A DNA stretch of 64,000 bases from JANXSS01 sp040385645 (GTDB lineage: Bacteria > Pseudomonadota > Gammaproteobacteria > Burkholderiales > Burkholderiaceae_D): assembly GCA_040385645.1 (NCBI GenBank), contig JAZKGZ010000004.1, positions 248,001-312,000 of the forward strand. Reading direction: 5' to 3'. The position numbers and the translations under genes were made by a program. Below, in pieces: positions 9,122 to 18,239 of the stretch (within the stretch, counting starts at the first letter, position 1; each line of letters starts with the position of its first letter). The notes under the pieces were generated by a model. It was not told where the DNA came from and made no database searches. It worked only from the letters and a program-made list of their open reading frames with translations.

Positions 9122-10011
9122 TGACCCGACTTACACCGATCCAACTCGCGCTTTCGATCCGCCACCTCTTTACCCTGCTCGCGCTGGTAATCACGTCAGT
9201 ACTGGCAGGCACGGCACATGCCGATGTCTACGGTTATGTCGATCAATACGGCACGCTGCATTTTTCCAATACCAAGCTGACCGATCAATACCAGTTGTAT
9301 ATGAAAGGCAACGAGTCATTCAACTCTGCCGATGTCGTCGTCGCTCCGCGCAAGGACAATCGACAGGCAATCACCGTTGCACCGACACCCTTGCCGCCAT
9401 TGCGTAGCGGTTCGTCGCTGGCGCGATACGTGACGCAGCATCCCAACCTGAAAAAATACGAAGGTTTGTTGAATCAGGCAGCGATTGAGTTCGGACTAGA
9501 GCCTGCTCTGTTGAAAGCGGTCATGGCAGCCGAGTCCGGTTTCAATCCGATGGCCGTGTCGCCGAAGGGCGCGGTTGGCCTGATGCAGGTGATGCCGGCA
9601 ACGGCACGACGGCTGGGGCTAACGCCGGATGCCGATCGTAGCATCGGGCAAAAGCTGACCGACCCGAGGACGAACATCCGGCTCGGCGCACGTTATCTTC
9701 GTATTTTGACCAACATGTTTCCGGGTAAACCCGAACTCGTGATCGCCTCGTACAATGCCGGTGAAGGTGCGGTGCAAAAATATAAGAATACGATCCCGCC
9801 GTATCCTGAGACCCGTAATTACGTTCGTCAGGTTACGCAGTTCTATCATCTATACGTTCCAGGCATGCCGACCCTGGCATCGACGCCGGACGTCTCCAAC
9901 GAATGGGGCGAAGGCCGGCGCAGGGTACAAATGACGATCCCCGGACGGCCGGACACGGCTACCGGAATATCCGGCGGCGCACCGGATACGTCGCGCCAAT
10001 CCCTCGAATAA
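9121..10011 (+). CDS. Lytic transglycosylase with DUF4124 and SLT domains
   Basis: This 296-residue exported protein has a signal peptide of about 33 residues, then a DUF4124 module (DVYGYVDQYGTLHFSN). The C-terminal SLT domain has Glu138 in MAAESGFNPMAVSPKGA as the catalytic acid, followed by GLMQVMPATARRLG and ASYNAGEGAV, the classic goose-lysozyme-like signature. It should cleave murein glycan strands, leaving anhydromuramyl ends. The ATG at 9121 shares its A with the TGA of parE, and parC starts seven bases after its stop, so it sits inside the topoisomerase IV operon. An earlier in-frame start inside parE (8950) would destroy the signal peptide and is rejected. Confidence 0.9.
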   Translation: MTRLTPIQLALSIRHLFTLLALVITSVLAGTAHADVYGYVDQYGTLHFSNTKLTDQYQLYMKGNESFNSADVVVAPRKDNRQAITVAPTPLPPLRSGSSLARYVTQHPNLKKYEGLLNQAAIEFGLEPALLKAVMAAESGFNPMAVSPKGAVGLMQVMPATARRLGLTPDADRSIGQKLTDPRTNIRLGARYLRILTNMFPGKPELVIASYNAGEGAVQKYKNTIPPYPETRNYVRQVTQFYHLYVPGMPTLASTPDVSNEWGEGRRRVQMTIPGRPDTATGISGGAPDTSRQSLE

Positions 10012-10017
10012 GCACCA

Positions 10018-12330
10018 ATGACCGACCAAGCCAATCTTTTCGATATCTCTCCGGCTGACGGCGCTGAATCGCTGACCCTGGCGACCTTTGCCGAGCGTGC
10101 TTATCTCGATTACGCGATCTCGGTAGTCAAGGGCCGCGCGCTACCCGACGTATCGGACGGCCAAAAACCGGTACAGCGGCGCATTCTGTATGCAATGAAC
10201 GAGTTGGGGTTGAATGCCACCGCCAAGCCGCGTAAATCGGCGGCAGTGGTCGGCGATGTATTAGGTAAATTGCATCCCCATGGCGACCAATCGGTGTACG
10301 ACGCACTGGTGCGTATGGCGCAAGGCTTTTCCCTGCGTTACCCGCTCATCGATGGCCAGGGTAATTTCGGCTCGCGAGATGGCGACGGTGCAGCGGCGAT
10401 GCGCTACACCGAAGCACGCCTGACACCGATCGCAAAACTGCTGCTCGACGAAATCGGCATGGGCACCGTCGATTTTCAGCCGAACTACGATGGCTCCACA
10501 GAAGAGCCGCGGTTGCTGCCCGGTCGCCTGCCGTTCGTCTTGCTCAACGGTGCATCGGGCATCGCCGTCGGCCTGGCAACCGAAATTCCGTCGCACAATC
10601 TACACGACATTGCCAAAGCCGTTGTGGCCATGATTCGCGACCCGAAGCTGTCGCATGTACAGCTCATGGCGCTGATGCCGGGGCCGGATTTTCCTGGCGG
10701 CGGGCAGATCATCACCCCGGCTGCACAAATATCGGAAATATACGAAAGCGGTCGCGGCAGCCTGAAGGTCAGAGCGATCTGGAAAATCGAGGAATTGGCG
10801 CGCGGGCAATGGCAAGCGGTCGTAACAGAACTGCCGCCAGGCGCTTCTTCACAACGTATTCTCGAAGAGATCGAGGAAATCACCAATCCGAAAATTCGCC
10901 TGGGTAAAAAAGCGCTGTCGCCCGAACAACTCGGGTTGAAGCAGTCGTTGCTAGCCATACTCGACACCGTACGCGATGAATCGGGACGCGATGCACCGGT
11001 GCGCCTGGTATTCGAGCCGAAGTCGAAAAACCAGGACCAGACGGCATTTTGCAACATGTTGCTAGCGCACACCTCTCTCGAAAGTAGCGCCTCGATCAAT
11101 CTGGTGATGATCGGCGGTGACGGAAGACCTCGTCAAAAGGGGCTTCTGACGATCTTGCGGGAATGGATCGATTTTAGGTTTGCCACCGTCACCAGGCGCA
11201 GCCACTTTAAATTACAGAAAGTCGATGACCGGATTCATATCCTGGAAGGACGTGAAGCGGTACTGCTTAATATCGACAAGGTCATCAAGATCATCCGGGA
11301 AGCCGATGAGCCGAAGCCGGCGCTGATGCATGCGTTCAACCTGTCGGAACGGCAGGCCGAAGACATCCTGGAAATCCGGTTACGCCAGCTGGCACGTCTG
11401 GAAGCGATCAAGATCACGCAGGAGTTGACCGAACTGCGCAAAGAACGTGTGACCTTGCAGGATCTGCTGGACAACCCGGCTTCCATGAAACGCTTGATCG
11501 TGCGTGAGATCGAAGCCGATGAAAAGCAGTTTGGTGACAAGCGCCGTACGCTGATTGAAATGGCGGATCGGGCGACGGTCGAGCAAAAGCTTGTCGATGA
11601 ACCGGTCACGGTGGTGATTTCGCAAAAAGGGTGGGTACGGGCACGCACCGGGCACGGCCACGATGTCGGCCAATTTACCTTCAAACCCGGCGACGGCCTG
11701 TATCGGGCATTCGAATGCCGAACAATCGACAGCTTGTTGGCATTCGGCTCGAACGGCCGGGTCTATACGGTCAACGTGGCGCTATTGCCGGGTGCGCGAG
11801 GCGACGGCGTACCGGTGACGACACTCGTCGATCTGGCACCTGGCAGCACGATCCTGCATTATTTCGCCGGTGAGCCCGATAAGAAGCTGTTCATGGCTTC
11901 GTCCGCCGGCTACGGATTCGCGGTCCGCGCAGGCGACATGATAAGCCGGGTCAAAGCCGGCAAAGCTTTCATGACGTTGGAGCAAGAAGATACGCCCTTG
12001 CCTCCGCGAGAAATTTCGGTAAAAGCCAGCGCAATCGCCTGCCTGTCAGAAAAAGGCCGCCTGCTGGTGTTTGGTATGGATGAATTGAAAACACTGTCCG
12101 CAGGCGGCCGTGGTGTGATGTTGATAGACCTGGAGCCAAAAGAAAAACTGCTGGCAGCGCAGCCGATCAGCCAACGCGGTGTCGTGGTCTACGGCATTGG
12201 CCGTGGTGCCAAAGCCCAGCAGAGTACCCTGTCTGCAGCTGGGCTAGCGCCTCATATTGGCAAACGTGCTCGCAAAGGTAAGCTATTGGAGTCGAAGATC
12301 AAGGCGCAGGGATTGATCGCTGCGGATTGA
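10018..12330 (+). CDS. parC: DNA topoisomerase IV subunit A
   Basis: This 770-residue protein is the DNA-cleaving subunit of topoisomerase IV. The active-site Tyr130 is in AAAMRYTEARLTPIA. The quinolone-determining region reads GKLHPHGDQSVYDALVRMAQ, so the position of E. coli ParC Ser80 is Gln91 and that of Glu84 is Asp95. The C-terminal part carries degenerate beta-pinwheel repeats. The gene starts seven bases after the transglycosylase stop and closes the parE-transglycosylase-parC operon. The ATG at 10018 gives the expected MTDQANLFD start. It converges with the RidA gene. Confidence 0.95.
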   Translation: MTDQANLFDISPADGAESLTLATFAERAYLDYAISVVKGRALPDVSDGQKPVQRRILYAMNELGLNATAKPRKSAAVVGDVLGKLHPHGDQSVYDALVRMAQGFSLRYPLIDGQGNFGSRDGDGAAAMRYTEARLTPIAKLLLDEIGMGTVDFQPNYDGSTEEPRLLPGRLPFVLLNGASGIAVGLATEIPSHNLHDIAKAVVAMIRDPKLSHVQLMALMPGPDFPGGGQIITPAAQISEIYESGRGSLKVRAIWKIEELARGQWQAVVTELPPGASSQRILEEIEEITNPKIRLGKKALSPEQLGLKQSLLAILDTVRDESGRDAPVRLVFEPKSKNQDQTAFCNMLLAHTSLESSASINLVMIGGDGRPRQKGLLTILREWIDFRFATVTRRSHFKLQKVDDRIHILEGREAVLLNIDKVIKIIREADEPKPALMHAFNLSERQAEDILEIRLRQLARLEAIKITQELTELRKERVTLQDLLDNPASMKRLIVREIEADEKQFGDKRRTLIEMADRATVEQKLVDEPVTVVISQKGWVRARTGHGHDVGQFTFKPGDGLYRAFECRTIDSLLAFGSNGRVYTVNVALLPGARGDGVPVTTLVDLAPGSTILHYFAGEPDKKLFMASSAGYGFAVRAGDMISRVKAGKAFMTLEQEDTPLPPREISVKASAIACLSEKGRLLVFGMDELKTLSAGGRGVMLIDLEPKEKLLAAQPISQRGVVVYGIGRGAKAQQSTLSAAGLAPHIGKRARKGKLLESKIKAQGLIAAD

Positions 12331-12346
12331 TTGATCGGTAAGCGGA

Positions 12347-12805
12347 CTACTCGATTTCAGCAATCAGCTCAATTTCCACGCATGCCCCGGTGGGAATCTG
12401 CGCAACGCCGAATGCCGAACGGGCATGCTTGCCACGCTCGCCGAAAATTTCGACGAACAGTTCGGAAGCGCCATTGGTCACCAAATGATGTTCGGTGTAG
12501 TCGGGGGTGGAATTGACCAGACTCATCACCTTGACGATTCGACGTACGCGTTCAAGATTGCCGTCACAGGCCGCCTGCAAAGTCGCCAAGAGATCGATCG
12601 CTACACCGCGCGCAGCGACTTGCCCTTCTTCGGTAGAAATATTCTTGCCAAATTGACCGACCCACGAGCGGCCGTCCTTCTTCGCAATGTGTCCGGATAG
12701 AAATACGGTATTACCGGTTCGCGCATGCATTACATAGGCTGCCGCCGGTGCACCAGCGACCGGCAGTGTGATATTCATTGAAGCGAGTTTTTCCTGGATC
12801 GACAT
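12347..12805 (-). CDS. RidA/YjgF family protein (enamine/imine deaminase-like)
   Basis: This 152-residue cytoplasmic protein belongs to the RidA superfamily, whose archetype hydrolyses reactive enamines and imines released by PLP enzymes. FLSGHIAKKDG, the VVNSTPDY-like segment (SLVNSTPDY) and the ending ACVEIELIAEIE are family landmarks. Arg129 in KHARSAFGVAQIP corresponds to the essential Arg105 of RidA, so catalysis is plausible; the Cys107 position is Ala131. It is longer than classical RidA (about 128 residues), so it belongs to a sister subgroup. The start at 12805 has GGAG six bases upstream. An open frame continues upstream to 12967 but lacks a binding site. Confidence 0.85.
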   Translation of the reverse strand: MSIQEKLASMNITLPVAGAPAAAYVMHARTGNTVFLSGHIAKKDGRSWVGQFGKNISTEEGQVAARGVAIDLLATLQAACDGNLERVRRIVKVMSLVNSTPDYTEHHLVTNGASELFVEIFGERGKHARSAFGVAQIPTGACVEIELIAEIE

Positions 12806-12936
12806 GCGTGCTCCATTTAGTAAAAAGTGGTGAGTAGGACTAAAACCGGGAGGAAATAAAGTAAAGAGCCGGCGATTATCGCAAATCCGCCCTGCTTTGG
12901 CGAATGTCTGCCAAGTACGCCAAATGCGGGACGGGA

Positions 12937-12963
12937 CTTGAAATTGCCTAGCCCGACCCAATA
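12937..12963 (+). promoter_or_regulatory. Sigma-32 (RpoH)-like promoter of htpG
   Basis: CTTGAAA at 12937-12943 is a perfect match to the heat-shock -35 box. After 13 bases comes CCCAATA at 12957-12963, which resembles the CCCCATnT -10 box. The gene 69 bases downstream is the heat-shock chaperone htpG, a classic sigma-32 target. The start point should be near 12970. Confidence 0.72.
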
Positions 12964-13031
12964 CCATCTACCACGACGCGGTTCCGCGCGTTCGATTCAC
13001 CCAGACATTCACCCATTTTAGAGGTAAAAAA

Positions 13032-14945
13032 ATGCTCGTATCCGAAAAACAGACGCTGGGATTCCAGGCGGAAGTCAAACAATTGTTGCAGCTTATGATC
13101 CATTCCTTGTACTCGAACAAGGAAATTTTCTTGCGGGAATTGATTTCCAACGCATCGGACGCTGCAGACAAACTGCGTTTCGAAGCGATCAACAATGCCG
13201 CGTTGTTTGAAAACGATCCGGATCTGCAAATCAAGGTCGGCTTCGACAAGGAAGCACGCACCATCACGATTTCGGATAACGGCATCGGCATGAGCCGCAG
13301 CGACGCCATCGAGCACCTCGGCACGATCGCAAAATCGGGCACCCGCGAATTCTTTTCCAAACTCTCCGGCGACCAGCAAAAAGATGCGGCGCTGATCGGC
13401 CAGTTTGGCGTCGGTTTTTATTCGGCCTTTATCGTCGCCGACCGTATTACCGTCGAAACTCGTCGTGCCGGCACACCCGCTGAGGAAGGCGTGCGCTGGG
13501 AGTCCGAGGGCGCGGGCGATTTCACGGTCGAAGCAATCGACCTGCCACAGCGTGGTACCCGCATCATCCTGCATCTGCGTGAAGGCGAGGATGAGTTCCT
13601 GTCGTCATGGAAGCTCAAGTCGATCATCCGTAAGTATTCCGACCATATCTCGCTTCCGATCCTGATGCAAAAGGAAGAGTGGGACGAGGAAAAAAAGGAA
13701 ACGGTCGCACGCGACGAACTCGAAACCATCAACCAGGCCAGCGCCCTGTGGGCCCGCAACAAATCCGACGTAACGCCGGAGCAGTACACCGAGTTTTACA
13801 AGCATGTTTCGCACGACTATGAAGTCCCCCTGACCTGGACACACAATCGGGTCGAAGGTCGTAGCGAATATACCCAGTTGCTTTACATTCCCACCCGCGC
13901 ACCGTTCGATTTATGGGACAGGAATAAACGCGGTGGGATTAAGCTGTATGTCAAGCGAGTGTTCATCATGGACGATGCAGAACAGCTGATGCCGGTGTAT
14001 TTACGCTTTGTGAAAGGCGTGATCGATTCCAACGATTTGCCGCTTAACGTTTCCCGTGAATTGCTGCAGGAGTCGCGCGATGTAAAAGTCATTCGCGAAG
14101 GTTCCACGAAACGCGTGTTGTCGATGCTGGAAGATCTGGCCAATGCGGAGGAACAAGAACAGAAGGATAAATACGCAACCTTCTGGACCGAATTCGGGCA
14201 AGTGTTTAAGGAAGGCATCGGCGAAGACACCGGCAACAAGGAACGACTTGCAAAACTGCTGCGCTTTGCCTCCACGCACAACGATGGCGATGCGCAGACC
14301 GTCTCGTTTTCCGATTACGTCGCACGCATGAAAGAAGGCCAGGACAAGATTTACTATGCGACTGGCGAGACCTACGCAGCGGCGAAGAATAGCCCACACC
14401 TGGAAATTTTCCGAAAGAAAGGCGTGGAAGTGCTGTTGCTGACCGACCGTGTGGACGAATGGATGCTGTCGTTTATCCAGGATTTCGAAGGCAAGGAGCT
14501 GGCTTCGGTGGCAAAAGGCGGCCTGGACCTCGGCAAGCTGGAAGACGAAGCCGAAAAAAAGCAACATGAAGAAACGGAAGTGCAGTATCAGGAACTGGTC
14601 GAAAAAATGAAGGCGGCATTGTCCGATAAGGCGAAGGATGTGCGCATCACCTTCCGGTTGACGGACTCTCCGGCATGTCTGGTAGCCGACGAGAACGAGT
14701 TGTCCGGCAATCTGATGCGCATGCTGAAGGCTGCAGGGCAGAACGCTCCGGAGTCCAAGCCGATCCTGGAAATCAATCCAGACCACCCGCTGGTGCAACG
14801 CCTGAAGTACGAGGATGGCAAATTCGCAGACTGGTCGCATATTTTGTTCGACCAGGCGCTGTTGGCTGAAGGGGGTGCGTTAACCGATCCAAGTGGTTTC
14901 GTGCGGCGTTTAAATGAAATGCTTTTGGGAATGGCGAGCCGCTGA
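13032..14945 (+). CDS. htpG: Molecular chaperone HtpG (Hsp90)
   Basis: This 637-residue cytosolic ATP-dependent chaperone is the bacterial Hsp90. The N-terminal GHKL ATPase site shows ELISNASDAADKLRFEA, then ITISDNGIGMSRSDAI and GQFGVGFYSAFIV. The middle domain has GVIDSNDLPLNVSRELLQ, and the C-terminal dimerisation domain follows. The length is typical. GAGG lies eight bases before the ATG. A heat-shock-like promoter sits just upstream. The gene is monocistronic as far as I can see. Confidence 0.97.
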   Translation: MLVSEKQTLGFQAEVKQLLQLMIHSLYSNKEIFLRELISNASDAADKLRFEAINNAALFENDPDLQIKVGFDKEARTITISDNGIGMSRSDAIEHLGTIAKSGTREFFSKLSGDQQKDAALIGQFGVGFYSAFIVADRITVETRRAGTPAEEGVRWESEGAGDFTVEAIDLPQRGTRIILHLREGEDEFLSSWKLKSIIRKYSDHISLPILMQKEEWDEEKKETVARDELETINQASALWARNKSDVTPEQYTEFYKHVSHDYEVPLTWTHNRVEGRSEYTQLLYIPTRAPFDLWDRNKRGGIKLYVKRVFIMDDAEQLMPVYLRFVKGVIDSNDLPLNVSRELLQESRDVKVIREGSTKRVLSMLEDLANAEEQEQKDKYATFWTEFGQVFKEGIGEDTGNKERLAKLLRFASTHNDGDAQTVSFSDYVARMKEGQDKIYYATGETYAAAKNSPHLEIFRKKGVEVLLLTDRVDEWMLSFIQDFEGKELASVAKGGLDLGKLEDEAEKKQHEETEVQYQELVEKMKAALSDKAKDVRITFRLTDSPACLVADENELSGNLMRMLKAAGQNAPESKPILEINPDHPLVQRLKYEDGKFADWSHILFDQALLAEGGALTDPSGFVRRLNEMLLGMASR

Positions 14946-15002
14946 GTTCTACACGCGACAACCACAACAACCACTACAGCGCAACCACACGGTCACTGCC
15001 GC

Positions 15003-15833
15003 ATGCTAATCAAGCGCAAGTCGATCGAAGCGCAGGCGAACCGAAAACACGGGCCCGGCTCCCGTGAAATGGAACCGCCTGCGCCTAAACCGCCACGCCG
15101 GGCAAAGTTTGCGCCTATCACGCTTTCGGAGATGGGCGGCGTGCGCTTCCTGCATTTCGGCACCGAGTGGGTGCAAGGCGCGATGCGGCTGCGCAAGCCC
15201 GATTGGCTAGAGCTGGAATATGCTCAGCAGATGATGGCGTGGATGCTGTTTGTCGAAGCGCCGAAGCATATTGTGCAACTAGGGCTCGGCACCGCTGCCT
15301 TGACAAAGTTTTGTTATCGGCAGTTTCCTACGACGCGCGTCACCGCAGTCGAGCTCAACCCTGCCGTCGTGCAAATATGTGAAGCGATGTTTTATCTGCC
15401 GGCGAACGACGATCGCCTGCAGGTATTGGAGATGGATGCCATGGAGTTTGTCATGGCACCGGAAAACCACGGCAGTGTCGATATTCTGCAAGTCGATTTG
15501 TACGACGCTACTGCAAAAGGACCGGTACTCGACACGGCGGAATTCTATGCCGCGTGCGCTGCCTGCCTTACCGAAAACGGCATCATGATGGTAAACCTGT
15601 TTGGCGACCATCCAAGCTACGCTAAAAATATGAAGGCCATGCGACATGCCTTTGCCGAAATTATCTACCTACCCGAAGTCCACGACGGCAACGTGGTTGC
15701 ACTAGCGTTTGTGAAGCGACCTGCGCTCGACTTTAAAGTGCTGCATACACGGGCAACCATGGTCAAACAGTCGACAAGGCTACCTACTAAGGAATGGGTG
15801 AATGGTCTTGAGCAAGCTACCCGAGCAGTGTGA
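15003..15833 (+). CDS. Spermidine-synthase-like protein (class I methyltransferase fold)
   Basis: This 276-residue protein has the Rossmann core of the polyamine synthase family: VQLGLGTAALTKFCYRQFP as the nucleotide-binding loop, VTAVELNPAVV as the acidic strand end, and MDAMEFVM and DILQVDLYDA further on. The N-terminus is basic (MLIKRKSIEAQANRKHG). The DxxD/E pair usual at the spermidine synthase active site is not obvious, so it may be one of the many spermidine-synthase-like proteins without proven aminopropyltransferase activity. The gene lies between htpG and a GspE-like ATPase gene, both on the same strand but separated by gaps. Confidence 0.7.
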   Translation: MLIKRKSIEAQANRKHGPGSREMEPPAPKPPRRAKFAPITLSEMGGVRFLHFGTEWVQGAMRLRKPDWLELEYAQQMMAWMLFVEAPKHIVQLGLGTAALTKFCYRQFPTTRVTAVELNPAVVQICEAMFYLPANDDRLQVLEMDAMEFVMAPENHGSVDILQVDLYDATAKGPVLDTAEFYAACAACLTENGIMMVNLFGDHPSYAKNMKAMRHAFAEIIYLPEVHDGNVVALAFVKRPALDFKVLHTRATMVKQSTRLPTKEWVNGLEQATRAV

Positions 15834-16030
15834 ATCTTTACTAAACGACAGCATTAGCGCAGGCAATCCGCCGTTTTTGCATTAATGTCGATGCTAAATT
15901 ACACCAAAAAATGTACCGAATTTGGTAATGTTTCCCAATAACCACAATCTTATGCGTTCGATATTTGTGATGCGCTTGCGTAGCTGTTAGGCTGAACTTC
16001 CACCAGAATTTTTCGCGCCATCTGCTAACG

Positions 16031-17833
16031 ATGCCTTCAACCGCCAAACCAGTTGCCCGCGCAACGCCCAAGTCGCTCGACCTCCAGCATATTTTTACGT
16101 GGCTGATGAAAGACGAGTTGCTGGCACCGGAAGATATAAAACTGCAATACAACCGCGCGCTCGAAATCCGCAAGCACGCCAAGCCGGGAATGCATCCGCT
16201 TCAGGCAGTTGCACAATGTCGGTTACAGACGACTGAGACCCCGCCGCGGCAATTGACGATCGAGTGGCTGTCGGAATGGTTGGCAAAAAAAGTGGAGCTG
16301 CCGTTTTGTCGCATCGATCCGCTGAAAATCGATTTCGCGCGCGTCGCCGACATCATGTCGTCGACCTACGCCTTGCGGTTCTCCATTCTGCCGGTCGACA
16401 TTACGCCGACCGAATTGGTCATTGCCACTGCCGACCCCTATGCCACCGACTGGATCGTGGAGATTGCCAAGATCTCCCGCCGAAACGTGCGTTTGGTCAT
16501 TGCAAATCCGGTCGATATCGCGCAATACACGGTGCAGTTTTTTGCGTTGGCGAAGTCGATCAAAGGTGCCAACCGATCGACCGGCCAGGATATTGCACTG
16601 CGTAACAACTTCGAGCAGCTGGTCGAGCTCGGCAAGAATAACAAGCAAGTCGATGCCAACGACCAGCACATCATCAATATCGTGGACTGGCTCTGGCAAT
16701 ATGCGTTCGAACAGCGTGCTTCCGACATCCATTTGGAGCCGAAGCGCGATGTCGGTGCCATACGGTTTCGAATCGACGGCCTGTTACATCAGGTATATCA
16801 GGTGCCGGCGGTGGTAATGATCGCCATGACTGCGCGCATCAAGCTGTTGGGCCGCATGGACGTGATCGAAAAGCGCCGCCCACTCGACGGTCGCATCAAG
16901 ACCCGTACCGCCGGTGGGCAGGAAGTAGAGTTGCGCCTTTCTACCCTGCCGACAGCCTTCGGTGAAAAACTGGTCATGCGCATCTTCGACCCGGAGGTGG
17001 TCGTCAAAACGTTGCCCGAACTCGGATTCCCGCCACTCGACGCCCTGCGCTGGGATGCACTGACCAGCCGCCCGCATGGCATCATCCTCGTCACCGGGCC
17101 GACCGGGTCTGGCAAGACCACGACGCTCTACACTACGTTGAAAGCATTGGCGACTTCCGAAGTCAATGTCTGCACGGTAGAAGACCCGATCGAAATGGTG
17201 GAAGCATCGTTCAATCAAATGCAGGTGGCGCATGGTATCGATCTGAGCTTTGCCGACGGCGTACGCGCTTTGATGCGGCAAGACCCCGATATCATCATGG
17301 TGGGCGAGATACGCGATCTGGAGACGGCGGAGATGGCGGTGCAGGCAGCACTGACCGGCCACCTCGTGTTGTCGACACTGCATACCAACGATGCGCCGTC
17401 GGCAGTCATGCGGCTGCTGGAACTGGGTGTGCCGTACTATCTGCTGGAGTCGACGCTGGTAGGCATCATGGCGCAACGTCTGGTACGTACGCTATGCCGG
17501 GATTGCAAGGCAACGGGCGGCGAGATCAGCGATGAACTTTGGATCAATCTGGTAAGCGACTGGGAAATCGCCAAGCCGGCAGTCGTCTATCAGCCGGTCG
17601 GCTGTGCAGAATGCCGGCAGACAGGGTTTCGTGGTCGTACCGGTTTGTATGAATTACTGACGGTGTCGCAACCGTTTTCAAAACTGATCCGCACCGATTG
17701 CGACATTCACGCATTGCGTCGGCAAAGCTTGGCAGACGGCATGAAGCCTTTGCGGGTCGCCGGTGCATTGAAAATCATCGACGGCGTTACCACTATCGAG
17801 GAAATTTTCAAGGTCACGGCCGCGTTGAACTGA
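16031..17833 (+). CDS. GspE/PulE/PilB-type secretion ATPase
   Basis: This 600-residue hexameric-type ATPase powers type II secretion or type IV pilus assembly in its family. The N-terminal region (about 40-200) looks like an MshEN-type domain. The C-terminal ATPase shows ASDIHLEPK, Walker A GPTGSGKTTTLY (Lys362), DPIEM, and the Walker B/Asp-box region RQDPDIIMVGEIRDLETAE from about residue 416. The tetracysteine zinc module is present (Cys489, Cys492, Cys525, Cys528). No other secretin, pseudopilin or pilus gene is in the window, so its partner system is elsewhere. A nearby PilB or GspE assignment cannot be separated by eye. Confidence 0.88.
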   Translation: MPSTAKPVARATPKSLDLQHIFTWLMKDELLAPEDIKLQYNRALEIRKHAKPGMHPLQAVAQCRLQTTETPPRQLTIEWLSEWLAKKVELPFCRIDPLKIDFARVADIMSSTYALRFSILPVDITPTELVIATADPYATDWIVEIAKISRRNVRLVIANPVDIAQYTVQFFALAKSIKGANRSTGQDIALRNNFEQLVELGKNNKQVDANDQHIINIVDWLWQYAFEQRASDIHLEPKRDVGAIRFRIDGLLHQVYQVPAVVMIAMTARIKLLGRMDVIEKRRPLDGRIKTRTAGGQEVELRLSTLPTAFGEKLVMRIFDPEVVVKTLPELGFPPLDALRWDALTSRPHGIILVTGPTGSGKTTTLYTTLKALATSEVNVCTVEDPIEMVEASFNQMQVAHGIDLSFADGVRALMRQDPDIIMVGEIRDLETAEMAVQAALTGHLVLSTLHTNDAPSAVMRLLELGVPYYLLESTLVGIMAQRLVRTLCRDCKATGGEISDELWINLVSDWEIAKPAVVYQPVGCAECRQTGFRGRTGLYELLTVSQPFSKLIRTDCDIHALRRQSLADGMKPLRVAGALKIIDGVTTIEEIFKVTAALN

Positions 17834-17963
17834 TCGTTCACCAAAACACACAATTAATCAGGGTAAGCGATTATCAGTTACTAGCAGTTAATCGCAACAA
17901 GCAATAACGGCAACGGTTGTCAGCCCAGCGCTTTATCAGCTTTTTTTATTTAGCCTTTTTTTA

Positions 17964-18239
17964 TCAGCCTTTCTTCGCAGCTTTCTTGACCAGCGTGCGT
18001 TGATGCTGTCGCTGCTGCTGTTTCTCTTGCGTGCGCTGCTTGTTTTGTTTTTGCTCGAACAGCGTCATAGCGTCGGCTTTCGCCCGTTCTTGCGTGCACA
18101 GTGCCGGGGTGTCGTCATGCAGGCTGAAAAATTCCTCTGCCTGCGCGTCCATAACGAGCTTGATCGCTGCTTCATCTTCCAGATCATAAAGTTCGGTCAG
18201 CAAGGTCGCGACCTCGTCCAAAAATTCTTCGTACGTCAT
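17964..18239 (-). CDS. Small protein with acidic N-terminus and basic, Gln-rich tail
   Basis: I do not recognise a family for this 91-residue protein. The first 55 residues form an acidic helical region (MTYEEFLDEVATLLTELYDL then DEAAIKLVMDAQ), and the tail is Lys/Gln/Arg-rich with QEKQQQRQHQ and ends VKKAAKKG. The bipolar charge suggests nucleic-acid or membrane-surface binding, which is only inference. Its ATG overlaps the stop of the upstream epimerase gene as ATGA, which strongly supports translation. T-rich sequence follows the gene. Confidence 0.7.
   Translation of the reverse strand: MTYEEFLDEVATLLTELYDLEDEAAIKLVMDAQAEEFFSLHDDTPALCTQERAKADAMTLFEQKQNKQRTQEKQQQRQHQRTLVKKAAKKG

Noticed and set aside
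15841..16182. 113-codon minus-strand frame before the GspE-like gene
   Set aside because: Half of it is antisense to the ATPase gene, and the rest has no family features or ribosome binding site.
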